Origin: Allobosea sp. OK403
GTDB lineage: Bacteria > Pseudomonadota > Alphaproteobacteria > Rhizobiales > Beijerinckiaceae
Assembly: GCF_900113835.1 (NCBI RefSeq)
Contig: NZ_FOQV01000007.1
Coordinates: 193,501-257,500, forward strand
Direction: 5' to 3'
Length of the DNA stretch: 64,000 nucleotides
In this document: in pieces, positions 34,474-44,546 of the stretch
How positions within the stretch are numbered: position 1 is the stretch's first letter
How the letters are laid out: each line of letters starts with the position of its first letter
Notes under the pieces: generated by a model
The model's database searches: none
What the model saw: the letters and a program-made list of their open reading frames with translations, nothing else
Told to the model about the DNA's origin: nothing
Program-made: the position numbers and the translations under genes

Positions 34474-35325
34474 CTACTGTGGTACGAAGCTCACGATGAT
34501 GCCGTTGGCGGCGCTCGCGGGCACGCTGACGGCGCCGTCATGGGCGAGCGCCTCTGCGCCGAGCGCAGCCTTCGTCAGCGCGATGTCGGCGCTTTCCAGC
34601 ACGACCGAAGCCAGCCCCTCGGGCGGGACCCCAGTGCGCGCCGCCTGCGGGTAGCGCCCGGCGAATGCGGCAGCCTCGGAGAAGAGCACATCGGCGCGTT
34701 TGCCGCCGGAGGGCACTTGCCAGCCGCCCTCGACTTCCGAGGCTGGCTCGTCGATCAGCCGGCTCAGATGCGCGGCTGCCGCCTTGGGGTCGGCAGTGAG
34801 AACTTCAACCCGCCGGATGCGGGTCGCACCATTAGCGTGGCTCTGCCACTCCGGGACCCAGACCGTCTCGCGCGTCAGGTGCTGGCAGGCGAAAATCCGC
34901 AGGCCGCCCGGATTCTCGTCCAGCGGCCAGCGAAAGACGTTGAATTTGGCCTCGCCGACGCGTCCGCCGGGCAGTTCGACCGGTCGGCCGAAATGCACCG
35001 GCCCGTCCGCGGCGATGCCGCGCGCCTGCAATTCGGCGACGCCGGCGGCGGCATCGTCGGTCGTGAAGGCCACGCGCTCCACACCCTCGCGGGTTCTGAG
35101 GAAGTCCCGCATCGGCTTGTTGTGCTCGGTCTCGGTGAGAATGCCGAGCAGCTCGATATAATCTTCGCCGAACATGATCGTGTAGTTGCCGGAGCCGAGA
35201 TGCGGCGAATGCGTGCCGCGCGGCGAGACCGTGAACCCCAGGCGCTTCCAGGCGGCGGCCGACGCATCGAGATCGCGCACCGTAACCATGACGTGGTCGA
35301 TACCGAGAACATGCTTGAGTGGCAT
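34474..35325 (-). CDS. Glyoxalase-like (VOC superfamily) protein
   Basis: This 283-residue protein is built from VOC beta-alpha-beta-beta-beta modules. The first starts at LGIDHVMVTVRDLDASAAAW with a metal-type His, followed by MFGEDYIELLGI carrying the matching Glu. A second, more diverged half includes RIRRVEVLTADPKAAAAHL and ends SFVPQ. This fits the glyoxalase-like domain often annotated beside ABC importers in alphaproteobacteria; the substrate is unknown. ATG 35325 has AAGGGGG upstream. It lies 95 bases upstream of the binding-protein gene on the same strand, so cotranscription with the importer is likely. Confidence 0.8.
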   Translation of the reverse strand: MPLKHVLGIDHVMVTVRDLDASAAAWKRLGFTVSPRGTHSPHLGSGNYTIMFGEDYIELLGILTETEHNKPMRDFLRTREGVERVAFTTDDAAAGVAELQARGIAADGPVHFGRPVELPGGRVGEAKFNVFRWPLDENPGGLRIFACQHLTRETVWVPEWQSHANGATRIRRVEVLTADPKAAAAHLSRLIDEPASEVEGGWQVPSGGKRADVLFSEAAAFAGRYPQAARTGVPPEGLASVVLESADIALTKAALGAEALAHDGAVSVPASAANGIIVSFVPQ

Positions 35326-35654
35326 GACGCCCCCTTGAATCCAAAGCCAACGGGTGCCGAGTTCAGCCGAACGGGCCCGGCCGCGCAACCGGCGCGCCAA
35401 AGCGTTTCCGGCAGATCGCGCTGCGCCGCACACATAGCGTTTCGAAGATGAAACTTTCAACAGAAGGAAAGAAGACGCGAAAGAACGATCAGTTAATTCT
35501 CTTTTCCGGTTGATTTATAGCAAATACATCTCGTCTTGGTCGCCTTGGGGGGAGGCGCCGACTTGCGGCTGGGACAAAGCGAGGCGAGGATGGCGCCCTT
35601 CACCCGGAGGCGCATCATGCTGCGCCTTCGTCTTCGCCTGACGAGACCCACCCC

Positions 35655-36983
35655 ATGACAGCCTCCCCTTCCATCACCTGGCCGCCCTCGCTTTGGGCCG
35701 CGACCGCTCAGCCCGGCCCGGCCCTTGCCGCGCTGGACGGGGATGTCACCACTGACGTCGTGGTCATCGGAGCCGGCTTCACCGGCCTCTCGACCGCGAT
35801 CCATCTGCGCGAGGCCGGAATCGGCGTCGTGGTGCTGGAGGCTGCCGAGCCCGGCTGGGGCGCCTCGGGGCGCAATAACGGCCAGGTCATCCCAACGCTT
35901 GCCGGCCACGACCCCTCCGCCATGGTCAAGCGCCATGGCGCGGCCGGCGAGCGCTTCAACGCGGTGCTACGCGACAGCGCCCAGTATCTGTTCGACCTCA
36001 TCAGCAAATACGACATCCCGGCCGAGGCCGAGCAGGCCGGCTGGGTCCAGCCGGTGCATTCGCCCGGCCGGTTCAAGCTCGCCGAGAAACGGGTCAGGGA
36101 GTGGTCGGCGATCGGAGCGCCGGTCGAGCTTCTCGATCGCGCCGCGACTGCCGAGATGCTGGGCTCGCAGGCCTGGTTCGGCGGCTTCTGGAACCCGACC
36201 GGCGGCCATATCAACCCGCTCGCACTGACCCGTGGCCTCGCTGAGGTCGCGCTGAAGCTCGGCGCGGTCATCCATGCCCGCTCGCCTGCGATCGCGATGG
36301 CGCATGAGAACGGCCGCTGGCGCGTGAAGACAGCGCGGGGCTCCGTCACGGCACCAGCGCTGGTGCTGGCGACCAACGCCTATACCGGCGAATGCGAGGC
36401 AGGCCTCGCGCCCGAAATCGCCGATGAGGTCATCCCCGTCCTGTCCTGGCAGATGGCGACCAAGCCGCTCAGCGACAACATCGCCAAGACCGTCATCCCT
36501 GCCCGGCAGGCCATGTCGGACACTCATCGCGAGCTCTATTTCGCCCGCTGGGACGCCCGCAATCGCCTGGTCACCGGCGGCGCGGCGGTCTTCCCCGGAG
36601 CAGGCGGCGCCAATCTGCGTCCGGCTGTGGCGGAGCGCCTGAAGCGGCTCTGGCCGCAGCTCGGCGATGTCGAGTTCGATTATGTCTGGTCGGGCTATGT
36701 CGGCATGACCCCGGACAATCTGTTGACGCCGCAGGTGCCGGGCTTCCCGCGCATCCATCGTCTGGGACCGGACGGCTTTGCCTGGGTCGGTTGCAATGGC
36801 CGGGCGGTCGCCTTGTCGATCTCGCTTGGGCGCGAGCTCGCCCGGGCGACGCAGGGCGTGGCGATCGAGACGCTGGGCCTGCCCCTGTCGGAGCCAAAAT
36901 CCCAGCCCTTCCGCAGCATCGTGCGCCGGATCGCGCCGCTCGCGCTGCCGCTCTATCGGCGGCTGGATGCGGCCGAGATCTGA
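35655..36983 (+). CDS. FAD-dependent amine/amino-acid oxidase (DadA/PuuB family)
   Basis: This 442-residue flavoprotein has an N-terminal Rossmann motif, VVVIGAGFTGLSTAIHLREA, and the second FAD-contact segment GWGASGRNNGQVIP typical of gamma-glutamylputrescine oxidases and related DadA-family enzymes. The C-terminus contains YVWSGYVGMTPD and VGCNGRAVALSISLGRELA. It probably oxidises a secondary amine or amino acid with release of ammonia or an aldehyde. It is followed 84 bases later by a PuuE-like gene, and both converge on a minus-strand operon that includes a polyamine-type ABC importer. The 195-base upstream gap is AT-richer (35461-35540) and likely holds the promoter. Confidence 0.87.
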   Translation: MTASPSITWPPSLWAATAQPGPALAALDGDVTTDVVVIGAGFTGLSTAIHLREAGIGVVVLEAAEPGWGASGRNNGQVIPTLAGHDPSAMVKRHGAAGERFNAVLRDSAQYLFDLISKYDIPAEAEQAGWVQPVHSPGRFKLAEKRVREWSAIGAPVELLDRAATAEMLGSQAWFGGFWNPTGGHINPLALTRGLAEVALKLGAVIHARSPAIAMAHENGRWRVKTARGSVTAPALVLATNAYTGECEAGLAPEIADEVIPVLSWQMATKPLSDNIAKTVIPARQAMSDTHRELYFARWDARNRLVTGGAAVFPGAGGANLRPAVAERLKRLWPQLGDVEFDYVWSGYVGMTPDNLLTPQVPGFPRIHRLGPDGFAWVGCNGRAVALSISLGRELARATQGVAIETLGLPLSEPKSQPFRSIVRRIAPLALPLYRRLDAAEI

Positions 36984-37067
36984 GCTGTGGTCTCGCAATC
37001 ATGATGGCGGGCGAAAACGCATTGCCCATGATTGGCCGCGGCGCCGGTCGCAGCTAGGCTCGCCGTC

Positions 37068-37979
37068 ATGAGCGAACGCGATCTCCTCGGCTATGGCGGT
37101 ACCTGGCCCGATTTCACCTGGCCCAACGGCGCGCGTCTCGCCGTCTCCGTCGTGGTCAATTTCGAGGAAGGCGCCGAGCTTCAGGTCGGCGACGGCGATG
37201 CGCGCTCGGAGACCATGGGCGAGGTGATCAGCGTGGTGCCGCCCGGCAAGCGCGACCAGGGTCAGGAGCAGATCTTCGGTTACGGCACACGCGCCGGGCT
37301 CTGGCGCATGCTCGCTGCGCTCGACGAAAGCGCGATCCAATCGACCTTCCTGTTCTGCGGTCGTGCGGTCGAGCGCCTGCCGGGGCTGGCGAAGACGATC
37401 GTCGCGCGCGGCCATGAACCTGCCATCCACGGCTGGCGCTGGCGGCCGCATGCCGATTACGACGATCCCGAACGCGAAGCGGCCGACATCGAGCGCTGCG
37501 TCGAGGCGATCACGACCGCGACCGGGCAGCGGCCGCTGGGCTTCTTCTGCAGGGGTGGCGAAAGCCCCTGGACGCGCGAATTGCTGGCGCAGCGCGGCTT
37601 CCTCTACACCTCGAACGGCTTCGACGACGATTTGCCGTATTGGGATCGCTCGCCGGCGAGCGGCCCCTTGCTGGTCGTGCCTTATGCGCTCGACAGCAAC
37701 GACATGAAGTTCTTCCATCCCAACGGCTTCGTCCGCGCCCGCGAGATGGTCGACTATGTCGAGGATGCGCTCGGCGTTCTGGAGGACGAGGCGGCGCGCG
37801 GCCTGCCGCGGCTTTTGAACATCGGCTTCCACCTGCGCATCGTCGGCCGCCCGGCGCGCTTCGCCGCCTTTCGCGATATTCTGCGACTGCTGGCGGGACG
37901 GCGGGAGAAGCTCTGGGTCGCGAGCCGCGCTGAGATTGCTAACGCTTTCAGCGCAGCGGTGCCTCCGCTACCACGCTGA
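37068..37979 (+). CDS. Polysaccharide-deacetylase-fold amidohydrolase, PuuE-like (first copy)
   Basis: This 303-residue protein of the NodB/CE4 fold resembles the metal-independent allantoinase PuuE. The pattern is: ERDLLGYGGTWPDFTWPNGA at the start, SVVVNFEEGAE, IHGWRWRPHADYDD, GFFCRGGESPWTRELL, then FHLRIVGRPARFAAF and a VASRAEIANAF end. These match the second copy at 38899 along their whole length with moderate identity. The role of this copy is probably hydrolysis of a cyclic or acyl amide produced from the substrate of the adjacent oxidase; allantoin itself is not indicated because no other purine-degradation gene is here. ATG 37068 is preferred over 37032. Confidence 0.82.
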   Translation: MSERDLLGYGGTWPDFTWPNGARLAVSVVVNFEEGAELQVGDGDARSETMGEVISVVPPGKRDQGQEQIFGYGTRAGLWRMLAALDESAIQSTFLFCGRAVERLPGLAKTIVARGHEPAIHGWRWRPHADYDDPEREAADIERCVEAITTATGQRPLGFFCRGGESPWTRELLAQRGFLYTSNGFDDDLPYWDRSPASGPLLVVPYALDSNDMKFFHPNGFVRAREMVDYVEDALGVLEDEAARGLPRLLNIGFHLRIVGRPARFAAFRDILRLLAGRREKLWVASRAEIANAFSAAVPPLPR

Positions 37980-38038
37980 TCACGCGAGGCCGGCCCCTCC
38001 GCGCCATTCCGTTCAAGCCATACAAATCGGCGCGGTCG

Positions 38039-38887
38039 TCAAAGCCGCCGCAGCCGCGTGAGCCGGCTGGGGCTGCTCTCGGCCAGCAGGATATCGCCCT
38101 CGGGCGTGCCGAAGATGCCATGCGCGCCGTTCAGGAACGGGCGGCAGCGGCCGAGCTTCTCGCCCTTTGGGCTGATTTTCTGCAGGGTCGGCTGGGTATC
38201 GGTCACATAGCTATTGCCGTCCTCGTCGCCCCAGATCGCCACGGGGTCGCGGAAATGGGTCCAGTTCCCGAGATGGTTGCCGTTGTGGTCGAAGATCTGG
38301 ACGCGGTCATGCGTACGGTCGACGACCAGCACGCGCCCATCGGCATGCGTCCAGATCGCGTGCGGCCAGCCGAACTGCCCGTCGCCGTCGCCATGCTCGC
38401 CCCAGCTCTGGATATGAACGCCATAGGCCGAGAAGCGGTGCACCCGGCTCGCCGCATAGCCGTCCGCGACATAGATCTCGCCCCAGGCCGAGACATGGAT
38501 GTCGGTGGGGTGGTTGAAGGGCGCGAGCGGCTGGCCGCGTTGGCCCAGCCCGTTGATCCGCTCGCCCGTGGCCGAGCAGATGATGATCTCGTGCATGTCG
38601 CGATCGACGCAGAGGATGCGCCCGGCGGCATCGGCCGTCAGCATATGGGAATCCGCGATCAGATCGCCGCCCCAGCCGCCGAGATAGGTGCCATCGGGTG
38701 CCAGTTCGATCACGCGGGGATCGTTGGGATGCACCAGAGGGTCGTGCCGCAGCATCACGAAGACATGGCCGCGGGAATCGACCGTGACATCGGTGACGAA
38801 GCCGGTGTTCTGCGGCCAGGAGCCGAAGGGCCGTTCGACGCGGTAGCGCGTGTCGCCGAGCGCGACGATCAGATCATGCGAGGCCAA
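38039..38887 (-). CDS. NHL-repeat six-bladed beta-propeller protein
   Basis: This 282-residue protein is built of NHL repeats: PNDPRVIELAPDGTYLGGWG, HVSAWGEIYVADGYAASRVH, HADGRVLVVDRTHDRVQIFD and DEDGNSYVTDTQPTLQKISP. It resembles the propeller of peptidyl-alpha-hydroxyglycine alpha-amidating lyase (PAL), but there is no signal peptide. The start is TTG 38887, chosen because AAGGA lies seven bases upstream and follows the stop codon of the previous gene. An in-frame ATG at 38938 would overlap that gene. It is the last gene of the polyamine-type importer operon. Enzyme or scaffold roles are both possible. Confidence 0.83.
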   Translation of the reverse strand: MASHDLIVALGDTRYRVERPFGSWPQNTGFVTDVTVDSRGHVFVMLRHDPLVHPNDPRVIELAPDGTYLGGWGGDLIADSHMLTADAAGRILCVDRDMHEIIICSATGERINGLGQRGQPLAPFNHPTDIHVSAWGEIYVADGYAASRVHRFSAYGVHIQSWGEHGDGDGQFGWPHAIWTHADGRVLVVDRTHDRVQIFDHNGNHLGNWTHFRDPVAIWGDEDGNSYVTDTQPTLQKISPKGEKLGRCRPFLNGAHGIFGTPEGDILLAESSPSRLTRLRRL

Positions 38888-38898
38888 GATAGGTTCCT

Positions 38899-39813
38899 TC
38901 AGGCGAGGGCGCCGGCAAAGGGATGCGTCTTCACCCAATGCCTGGCAATGTCGAGACGGCCGGTGATCCAGACGTCTTCATGGGCCTGGACATAGTCGAG
39001 GAAGCGCGCGAGCCCCGCCGCCCGGGCGGGATGGCCGATCAGGCGCATATGCAGACCCACCGACATCATCTTGGGCTGCGTCGCGCCTTCGGCATAGAGC
39101 ATGTCGAAAGCGTCCTTATGCCAATCGAAATAGTCGGACGAGGTCGCGAAATAGCCCGAGCCGAACTTGCCGTCATTATTGGCGAGCGAATAGGGCACGA
39201 CGAGATGCGGCTTGCGGTCGACGACCTTCCAATAGGGCAACTCATCGTCATAGGCGTCGGAATCGTAGAGGAAGCCGCCGTCCTCGACCACGAGCCTGCG
39301 CGTGTTCACGCTCGGCCCATAGCGGCAGTACCAGCCGAGCGGGCGCTCGCCGAGCGTGGCTTCGAGCGAGGCGATCGCCTTGGCGATATGTTTGCGTTCC
39401 TCCTCCTCGCTCAATTCGTAATGCTTGATCCAGCGCCAGCCATGGCAGCAGACGTCGAAGCCCGAGGTCCGGATCGCGGCGGCGGCCTCCGGGTTGCGCT
39501 CGATCGCGAGCGCGCAGCCGAACACGGTCAAAGGCAGGCCGCGCTCCTGGAAGAGCCGCATCAAGCGCCAGAAGCCGACGCGGCTGCCATAGGCGAACAT
39601 GCCTTCGCCGGCGAGATCGCGCCCCTTCACCGCCATGCTGAGGCTGCTCGATTCGGTCAACGCGGTCTCGGTATAGCCCTCGCCGTCCTGCATCGAGGGC
39701 TCCGAGCCCTCCTCGTAATTCATCACGAAATTGATGGCGATGCGCGCGCCGCCTGGCCATTTGGGATCGGGAGGGTTGGCGCCGTAGCCGATCAGGTCGC
39801 GGTCATAGGTCAA
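38899..39813 (-). CDS. Polysaccharide-deacetylase-fold amidohydrolase, PuuE-like (second copy)
   Basis: This 304-residue paralogue of the 37068 protein has the same landmarks: RDLIGYGANPPDPKWPGGAR, NFVMNYEEGSEPS, CCHGWRWIKHYELSEEEE, GWYCRYGPSVNTRRLV, YDSDAYDDELPYW and GLHMRLIGHPARAAGLARFL. These fit the allantoinase-like PuuE group more closely than the first copy. It is cotranscribed with the ABC importer: the permease stop is 16 bases upstream. A cytoplasmic C-N hydrolase acting on the imported compound is the natural reading. Allantoinase, dihydropyrimidinase-like or N-deacetylase activities cannot be separated from sequence alone. Confidence 0.85.
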   Translation of the reverse strand: MTYDRDLIGYGANPPDPKWPGGARIAINFVMNYEEGSEPSMQDGEGYTETALTESSSLSMAVKGRDLAGEGMFAYGSRVGFWRLMRLFQERGLPLTVFGCALAIERNPEAAAAIRTSGFDVCCHGWRWIKHYELSEEEERKHIAKAIASLEATLGERPLGWYCRYGPSVNTRRLVVEDGGFLYDSDAYDDELPYWKVVDRKPHLVVPYSLANNDGKFGSGYFATSSDYFDWHKDAFDMLYAEGATQPKMMSVGLHMRLIGHPARAAGLARFLDYVQAHEDVWITGRLDIARHWVKTHPFAGALA

Positions 39814-39829
39814 GGCCAGTCTCCACTCG

Positions 39830-40648
39830 TCAGCCGCTGATGCGTTTCGTCAGCCCGGTCAAGCGGTCCATCACGATCATCAGGATCAGCGTCGCCAGGA
39901 TCAGAACGCCGGCGATCGCGGCGATGCGCACGTCCAGCGTCGATTCCATCATGCCCCACATCCGGATTGGCAGCATGCCCGTGCGCGCGTTCGACAGGAA
40001 GAGCGAAACCGGCACATTATCCATCGAGGAGATGAAGGCGAGGAAGCAGCCGGCCGCTATGCCCGGCGCGATCAGCGGCAAGGTGATGCGGCGGAAGCCG
40101 AAGAACCGGCTGGCGCCGAGATTGGCCGAGGCTTCCAGCAGGGCTGGATCGAGCTGCGTCAGGCTCGCCAGCGTGGTGCGGAAGATGAAGGGCGCGATCA
40201 CCACGAGATGGCCGGCGATCAGGAGGTTGAGCGAGGGCCTGATCCCGATGACCGAGAAGAACATCAAGGCCGCCAGCCCATAGGAGAGCGTCGGCAGGAT
40301 CAATGGCGAGAGGAAGCTCGCTTCCAGGATGCGCGCCGAGGGCCGCGCCACCCGTGTGATCGCCAAGGCCGCCAGCACGGACATCACCGCCCCGATGATG
40401 GTCGCTGTTCCCGCGACCCAGACGCTGTTCAGCGCGGCGCTGTGGATCTGCGCCGAGCGCACGGGATCGAACAGGTCGCGATACCAGCGCAGCGAGAGCT
40501 CGGGCGGCGGGAAGCGCAGCGTCTGAGAGGTGGTGAAGGAGGTCGCGATCACGATCAGAACCGGCCCGATCAGGATCAGGACGCCTAAGCCGGCGAGCAG
40601 GCCGATGGCCCATGCATAGGTGACGTCGCTGAAGGTCGAACGCTGCAT
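39830..40648 (-). CDS. ABC transporter permease, PotC type
   Basis: This 272-residue inner-membrane permease of the spermidine/putrescine/iron class has six helices beginning AIGLLAGLGVLILIGPVLIV. The EAA loop reads LLEASANLGASRFFGFRRITLP. ATG 40648 has GAGGG eight bases upstream and starts just after the PotB-type stop; an in-frame TTG at 40663 would overlap that gene. It pairs with the next upstream permease. Confidence 0.91.
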   Translation of the reverse strand: MQRSTFSDVTYAWAIGLLAGLGVLILIGPVLIVIATSFTTSQTLRFPPPELSLRWYRDLFDPVRSAQIHSAALNSVWVAGTATIIGAVMSVLAALAITRVARPSARILEASFLSPLILPTLSYGLAALMFFSVIGIRPSLNLLIAGHLVVIAPFIFRTTLASLTQLDPALLEASANLGASRFFGFRRITLPLIAPGIAAGCFLAFISSMDNVPVSLFLSNARTGMLPIRMWGMMESTLDVRIAAIAGVLILATLILMIVMDRLTGLTKRISG

Positions 40649-40659
40649 CGCCTTTGCCC

Positions 40660-41517
40660 TCAACCCGTCCTGGCGAAGCGGCCGAGCCAGCCCAGCGCCA
40701 TGATGCCGGCAAGCACCGTGAACAGCAGCGTCAGCGAGGCGACGGCGGCGAAGGGCCAGTTATAGACCACCATGGATTGCTGCCAGATCAGTGCCGGCAG
40801 GTAGACAAGCCTGGCTCCGCCGATCACCGATTGCGAGATGAAGGCGGTGGTCGCCGAGGCGAAGACCAGGGTCGCACCGGCGACCCAGCCCGGCAGGGTC
40901 AAAGGCAGGATGACGCGAAAGAAGGTCCGCCATTTCGAGGCGCCGAGCGCGCGCGAGGCGTCGACCAGGTTCTGGTCCATCTGGTTCATCACGGTGAGCA
41001 GGGGCAGCAGCATCAAGGGCATCTCGATCTGCGTCAGTGCGATCACCAGGCCAAGCTCGGTCTGCAGCAGGTTGAGCGGAGCGGCCGTGATGCCCAGAGC
41101 CAGCAGCGTCTGGTTGACCACGCCCTCCCGCGCCAGGATCACGATCCAGGCGAAGGTGCGGATCACGACCGAGGTCAGGAGCGGCATCAGGATGATGAAG
41201 ATCAGGACGCGCTGCGCACGCGGCCCCACAGCCCGGAACAGCAGCGCCAGCGGATAGGCGAGCAAGGTCGTTGCAGTGACCGCGAAGACGCCGAGCTTCA
41301 GCGTGTCGAGGATCACCTTCAGATAGAAGGCATCACCATAGAACTTGGTCCAGCTGTCGAGGCCCAGCCGCGTCTGCTCGGCATCGGCATAGAAGCTGAT
41401 GCCGAGCAGGATCGCGAAGGGCGCGGCGAAGAAGGCGAGATAGGTCAGGCCGAGCGGCGCCGCGAGGCGCCAATCGACCTTGTCTCCTATGCCGCCCGCC
41501 GCTGCCGCGCCAGCCAT
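40660..41517 (-). CDS. ABC transporter permease, PotB type
   Basis: This 285-residue permease has its first helix at LGLTYLAFFAAPFAILLGI, a periplasmic segment and the EAA loop LVDASRALGASKWRTFFRVILP, followed by the last helices. ATG 41517 is chosen; GTG 41526 is in frame but sits directly on the AGGGG ribosome-binding site. The binding-protein gene ends 11 bases upstream, so the operon is tight. Confidence 0.9.
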   Translation of the reverse strand: MAGAAAAGGIGDKVDWRLAAPLGLTYLAFFAAPFAILLGISFYADAEQTRLGLDSWTKFYGDAFYLKVILDTLKLGVFAVTATTLLAYPLALLFRAVGPRAQRVLIFIILMPLLTSVVIRTFAWIVILAREGVVNQTLLALGITAAPLNLLQTELGLVIALTQIEMPLMLLPLLTVMNQMDQNLVDASRALGASKWRTFFRVILPLTLPGWVAGATLVFASATTAFISQSVIGGARLVYLPALIWQQSMVVYNWPFAAVASLTLLFTVLAGIMALGWLGRFARTG

Positions 41518-41528
41518 GGCTGCCACCC

Positions 41529-42557
41529 CTACTTGGTGATCTCCTTGTTGAAGCGTTCGATCCAGGCGGCGCGCTGCGGGTTGATCTTGGTCCAGTCATG
41601 CGTGACCATCTTGGTCAGCTCGTCCACCGACTTGATGTCGAGCGTCTCGACCAGCTGCACGTCCTTGTTGATAGGGATCATGTTGTAGGGCTGCTTCTGC
41701 AGCGCGCTCTGCACCTCGGCCGAGATCGCCATGTCCATGTATTTATAGGCGCTGGCGACGTTGTCGGCGCCCTTCACGATGTGCAGCGTGGTTTGGAAGG
41801 TGATCGCGCCCGTCTCGGGCTGGACGAATTCGATGCTGACGCCGCGCCCCTTGAGGGTCGCGACCGTGTTGGTGTTGGTGTACATCACGTCGATCTGGCC
41901 CTGCTGGAACAGGCCGGGCATCGCGGCGGGCGCCGCGACGGCCGCGGCCTTCTCGACCGCCTTCTTCAATTCGGCGAAGACCGGCTCGACATTGGTCTCG
42001 GAGCCGCCGAAGACCTTGGCCATCTCGATGATTGAGACCGTGCCGAATGTGGTCTGGAAGCCGGTCAGGCCGAGGCGCTCGACATAGGGTGATTTGAACA
42101 GGTCGGCCCAGCTCTTCGGCGGTGTCGCGAACTTTTTCGGGTTGTAGGCGATGCCGACGACCTGGGCGTTGCAGGTCACTGCATGCGAAGTGATCAGCCC
42201 GGCCGGGACCTTGGTGGCATTGGTGAGCTTGCTGGCGTCGATCGGCTCGAACAGGCCGGCCTGCATCGCCGAGGCGGCCGGGCCGGGGTCGAGCACGAAG
42301 CAGTCGAAGGGCGGCACGCCGCGCGCCGCGCGCACCTTTGCGACCTGGTCGACCGCGAAGAGCGAGTCGAAGGCGACGTCGATATCGGCGCTCTTCTTCA
42401 AGGCCGGGGCCAGCACGCCGCGATAGGCCTCCTCCCAGGTGCCGGGATAGATCGCGGCGGTGAGGCTGCCGGCGGCGCTGGCGCGGGAGGGCAAGGCGGA
42501 GGCGAAGCCGAGCGCGGCCGCCCCGGCCAGGAACTCGCGACGTGTGGTAACGGTCAT
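41529..42557 (-). CDS. ABC transporter substrate-binding protein, PotD-like, Tat-exported
   Basis: This 342-residue periplasmic receptor of the polyamine/iron class has a Tat signal (TTRREFLAGAAALGFASAL) followed by SLTAAIYPGTWEEAYRG, the usual opening of PotD-type domains. Later segments are QVVGIAYNPKKFATPPKSWA, VMYTNTNTVATLKGRG and a C-terminal lobe. The acidic polyamine pocket cannot be confirmed by eye, so the ligand may be another amine or amide. ATG 42557 has GGAG nine bases upstream. The ATPase gene ends 31 bases upstream. Confidence 0.88.
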   Translation of the reverse strand: MTVTTRREFLAGAAALGFASALPSRASAAGSLTAAIYPGTWEEAYRGVLAPALKKSADIDVAFDSLFAVDQVAKVRAARGVPPFDCFVLDPGPAASAMQAGLFEPIDASKLTNATKVPAGLITSHAVTCNAQVVGIAYNPKKFATPPKSWADLFKSPYVERLGLTGFQTTFGTVSIIEMAKVFGGSETNVEPVFAELKKAVEKAAAVAAPAAMPGLFQQGQIDVMYTNTNTVATLKGRGVSIEFVQPETGAITFQTTLHIVKGADNVASAYKYMDMAISAEVQSALQKQPYNMIPINKDVQLVETLDIKSVDELTKMVTHDWTKINPQRAAWIERFNKEITK

Positions 42558-42588
42558 GCGCTTGGTCTCCGCGTTCGGGGTTGGCGTT

Positions 42589-43698
42589 TCAGGAGGGCGA
42601 GAGGGGAAACAGGACAGGCCGGGCATGCTCGCCAAGCCCGCAAAAGGCGCTTGCGGTCGTGCTCGCGACCATGCCGGGGCGGCGTGGCATCGCGATCTTG
42701 AGCGAGGCGCCGTCGACAGCCGTCACGTCGTGGATCATCTCTCCGCCGATCGGCAGGCTGAGCTTGAGCATAACGGGAAAGCGCGCGGGGGAAGCCTCGT
42801 CCGCCAGCAGCATCTGTTCGGGCCGGACCGAGACGATGACCGATTGGCCTGCCGCGAACCGCGCCGGCGACATCACCTGCCAGGCAGCGCCATTGGCGAG
42901 CGCAACCGCATAGCCGCCCTCGACCTTGCCCGAAATCGTGGCGGGCAGGAGATTGCTGGAGCCGATGAAGCTGTTGACGAACAGGCTCGCCGGCTGGTCG
43001 TAGACCTCGACCGGGGTGCCGAGCTGCTCGATCCGGCCGGAATTCATCACTGCGATGCGGTCGGCGATCGCCATCGCCTCATCCTGGTCATGCGTGACCA
43101 TGATCGCGGTCAATGCGAATTGCCGCTGCAATCGCTTGATCTCGATTTGCATGTCGAGCCGCAGGTTCTTGTCGAGCGCGGCGAAGGGCTCGTCGAGCAG
43201 GAGGATGCGCGGCCGCATGGCGAGCGCGCGTGCCAGCGCCACGCGTTGCTGCTGGCCGCCCGAGAGCTGGCGCGGCTTGCGCTCGGCGAAGGCCTGCATT
43301 TGCACCGTCGCCAGCATTTCGCGCACGCGTTCAAGCTGGATCTCGCGGCTCTCGCCGCGCGCGGCGAGCCCATAGGCGATGTTCTGCGCCACGGTCAGAT
43401 GCGGGAACAGCGCATAGTTCTGGAAGACGATGCCGATCTCGCGGCGGTTCGGCGGCAGCGTGTCGATCGAGCGGTCGCCGATGATGACCTTGCCATTGCT
43501 CTGTTCGATGAAGCCGGCAACGATCCGCAGCAAGGTGGTCTTGCCGCAGCCCGACGGCCCGAGCAGAGCGACGAGTTCGCCGCCCTTCACCTCCAGCGTG
43601 ACATTGTCGACCGCGAGCCCGGCGCCATAGCTATGCGTGATGCCGTCCAGCGTCAGGGGCTGGGCGATGACCGCTCCGGATGGGGCAGGCGCAAGCAT
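42589..43698 (-). CDS. ABC transporter ATP-binding protein, PotA type
   Basis: This 369-residue ATPase heads the polyamine-type importer operon. Motifs are Walker [15 protein letters not shown]-loop [13 protein letters not shown], signature [16 protein letters not shown], Walker [16 protein letters not shown] and H-loop [13 protein letters not shown]-terminal TOBE domain includes [15 protein letters not shown] and [12 protein letters not shown] 43698 is preferred over the in-frame TTG 43716, although its ribosome-binding site (GAGG, 12 bases away) is weak. The promoter should lie in 43699-43811. Confidence 0.92.
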   Translation of the reverse strand: MLAPAPSGAVIAQPLTLDGITHSYGAGLAVDNVTLEVKGGELVALLGPSGCGKTTLLRIVAGFIEQSNGKVIIGDRSIDTLPPNRREIGIVFQNYALFPHLTVAQNIAYGLAARGESREIQLERVREMLATVQMQAFAERKPRQLSGGQQQRVALARALAMRPRILLLDEPFAALDKNLRLDMQIEIKRLQRQFALTAIMVTHDQDEAMAIADRIAVMNSGRIEQLGTPVEVYDQPASLFVNSFIGSSNLLPATISGKVEGGYAVALANGAAWQVMSPARFAAGQSVIVSVRPEQMLLADEASPARFPVMLKLSLPIGGEMIHDVTAVDGASLKIAMPRRPGMVASTTASAFCGLGEHARPVLFPLSPS

Positions 43699-43811
43699 CG
43701 AACGCGGAAACCTCAAGCGACGCGGCAGGTCTCCGGAAGGCTAGCAACCGGCATGCCAAGCGGACAGAGTTGCCAAGTCGATGAGCTGATTGACCGGTAT
43801 CCTCGTCGTTC

Positions 43812-44534
<723 letters not shown>

Positions 44535-44546
44535 GGTCTCGTCCCC

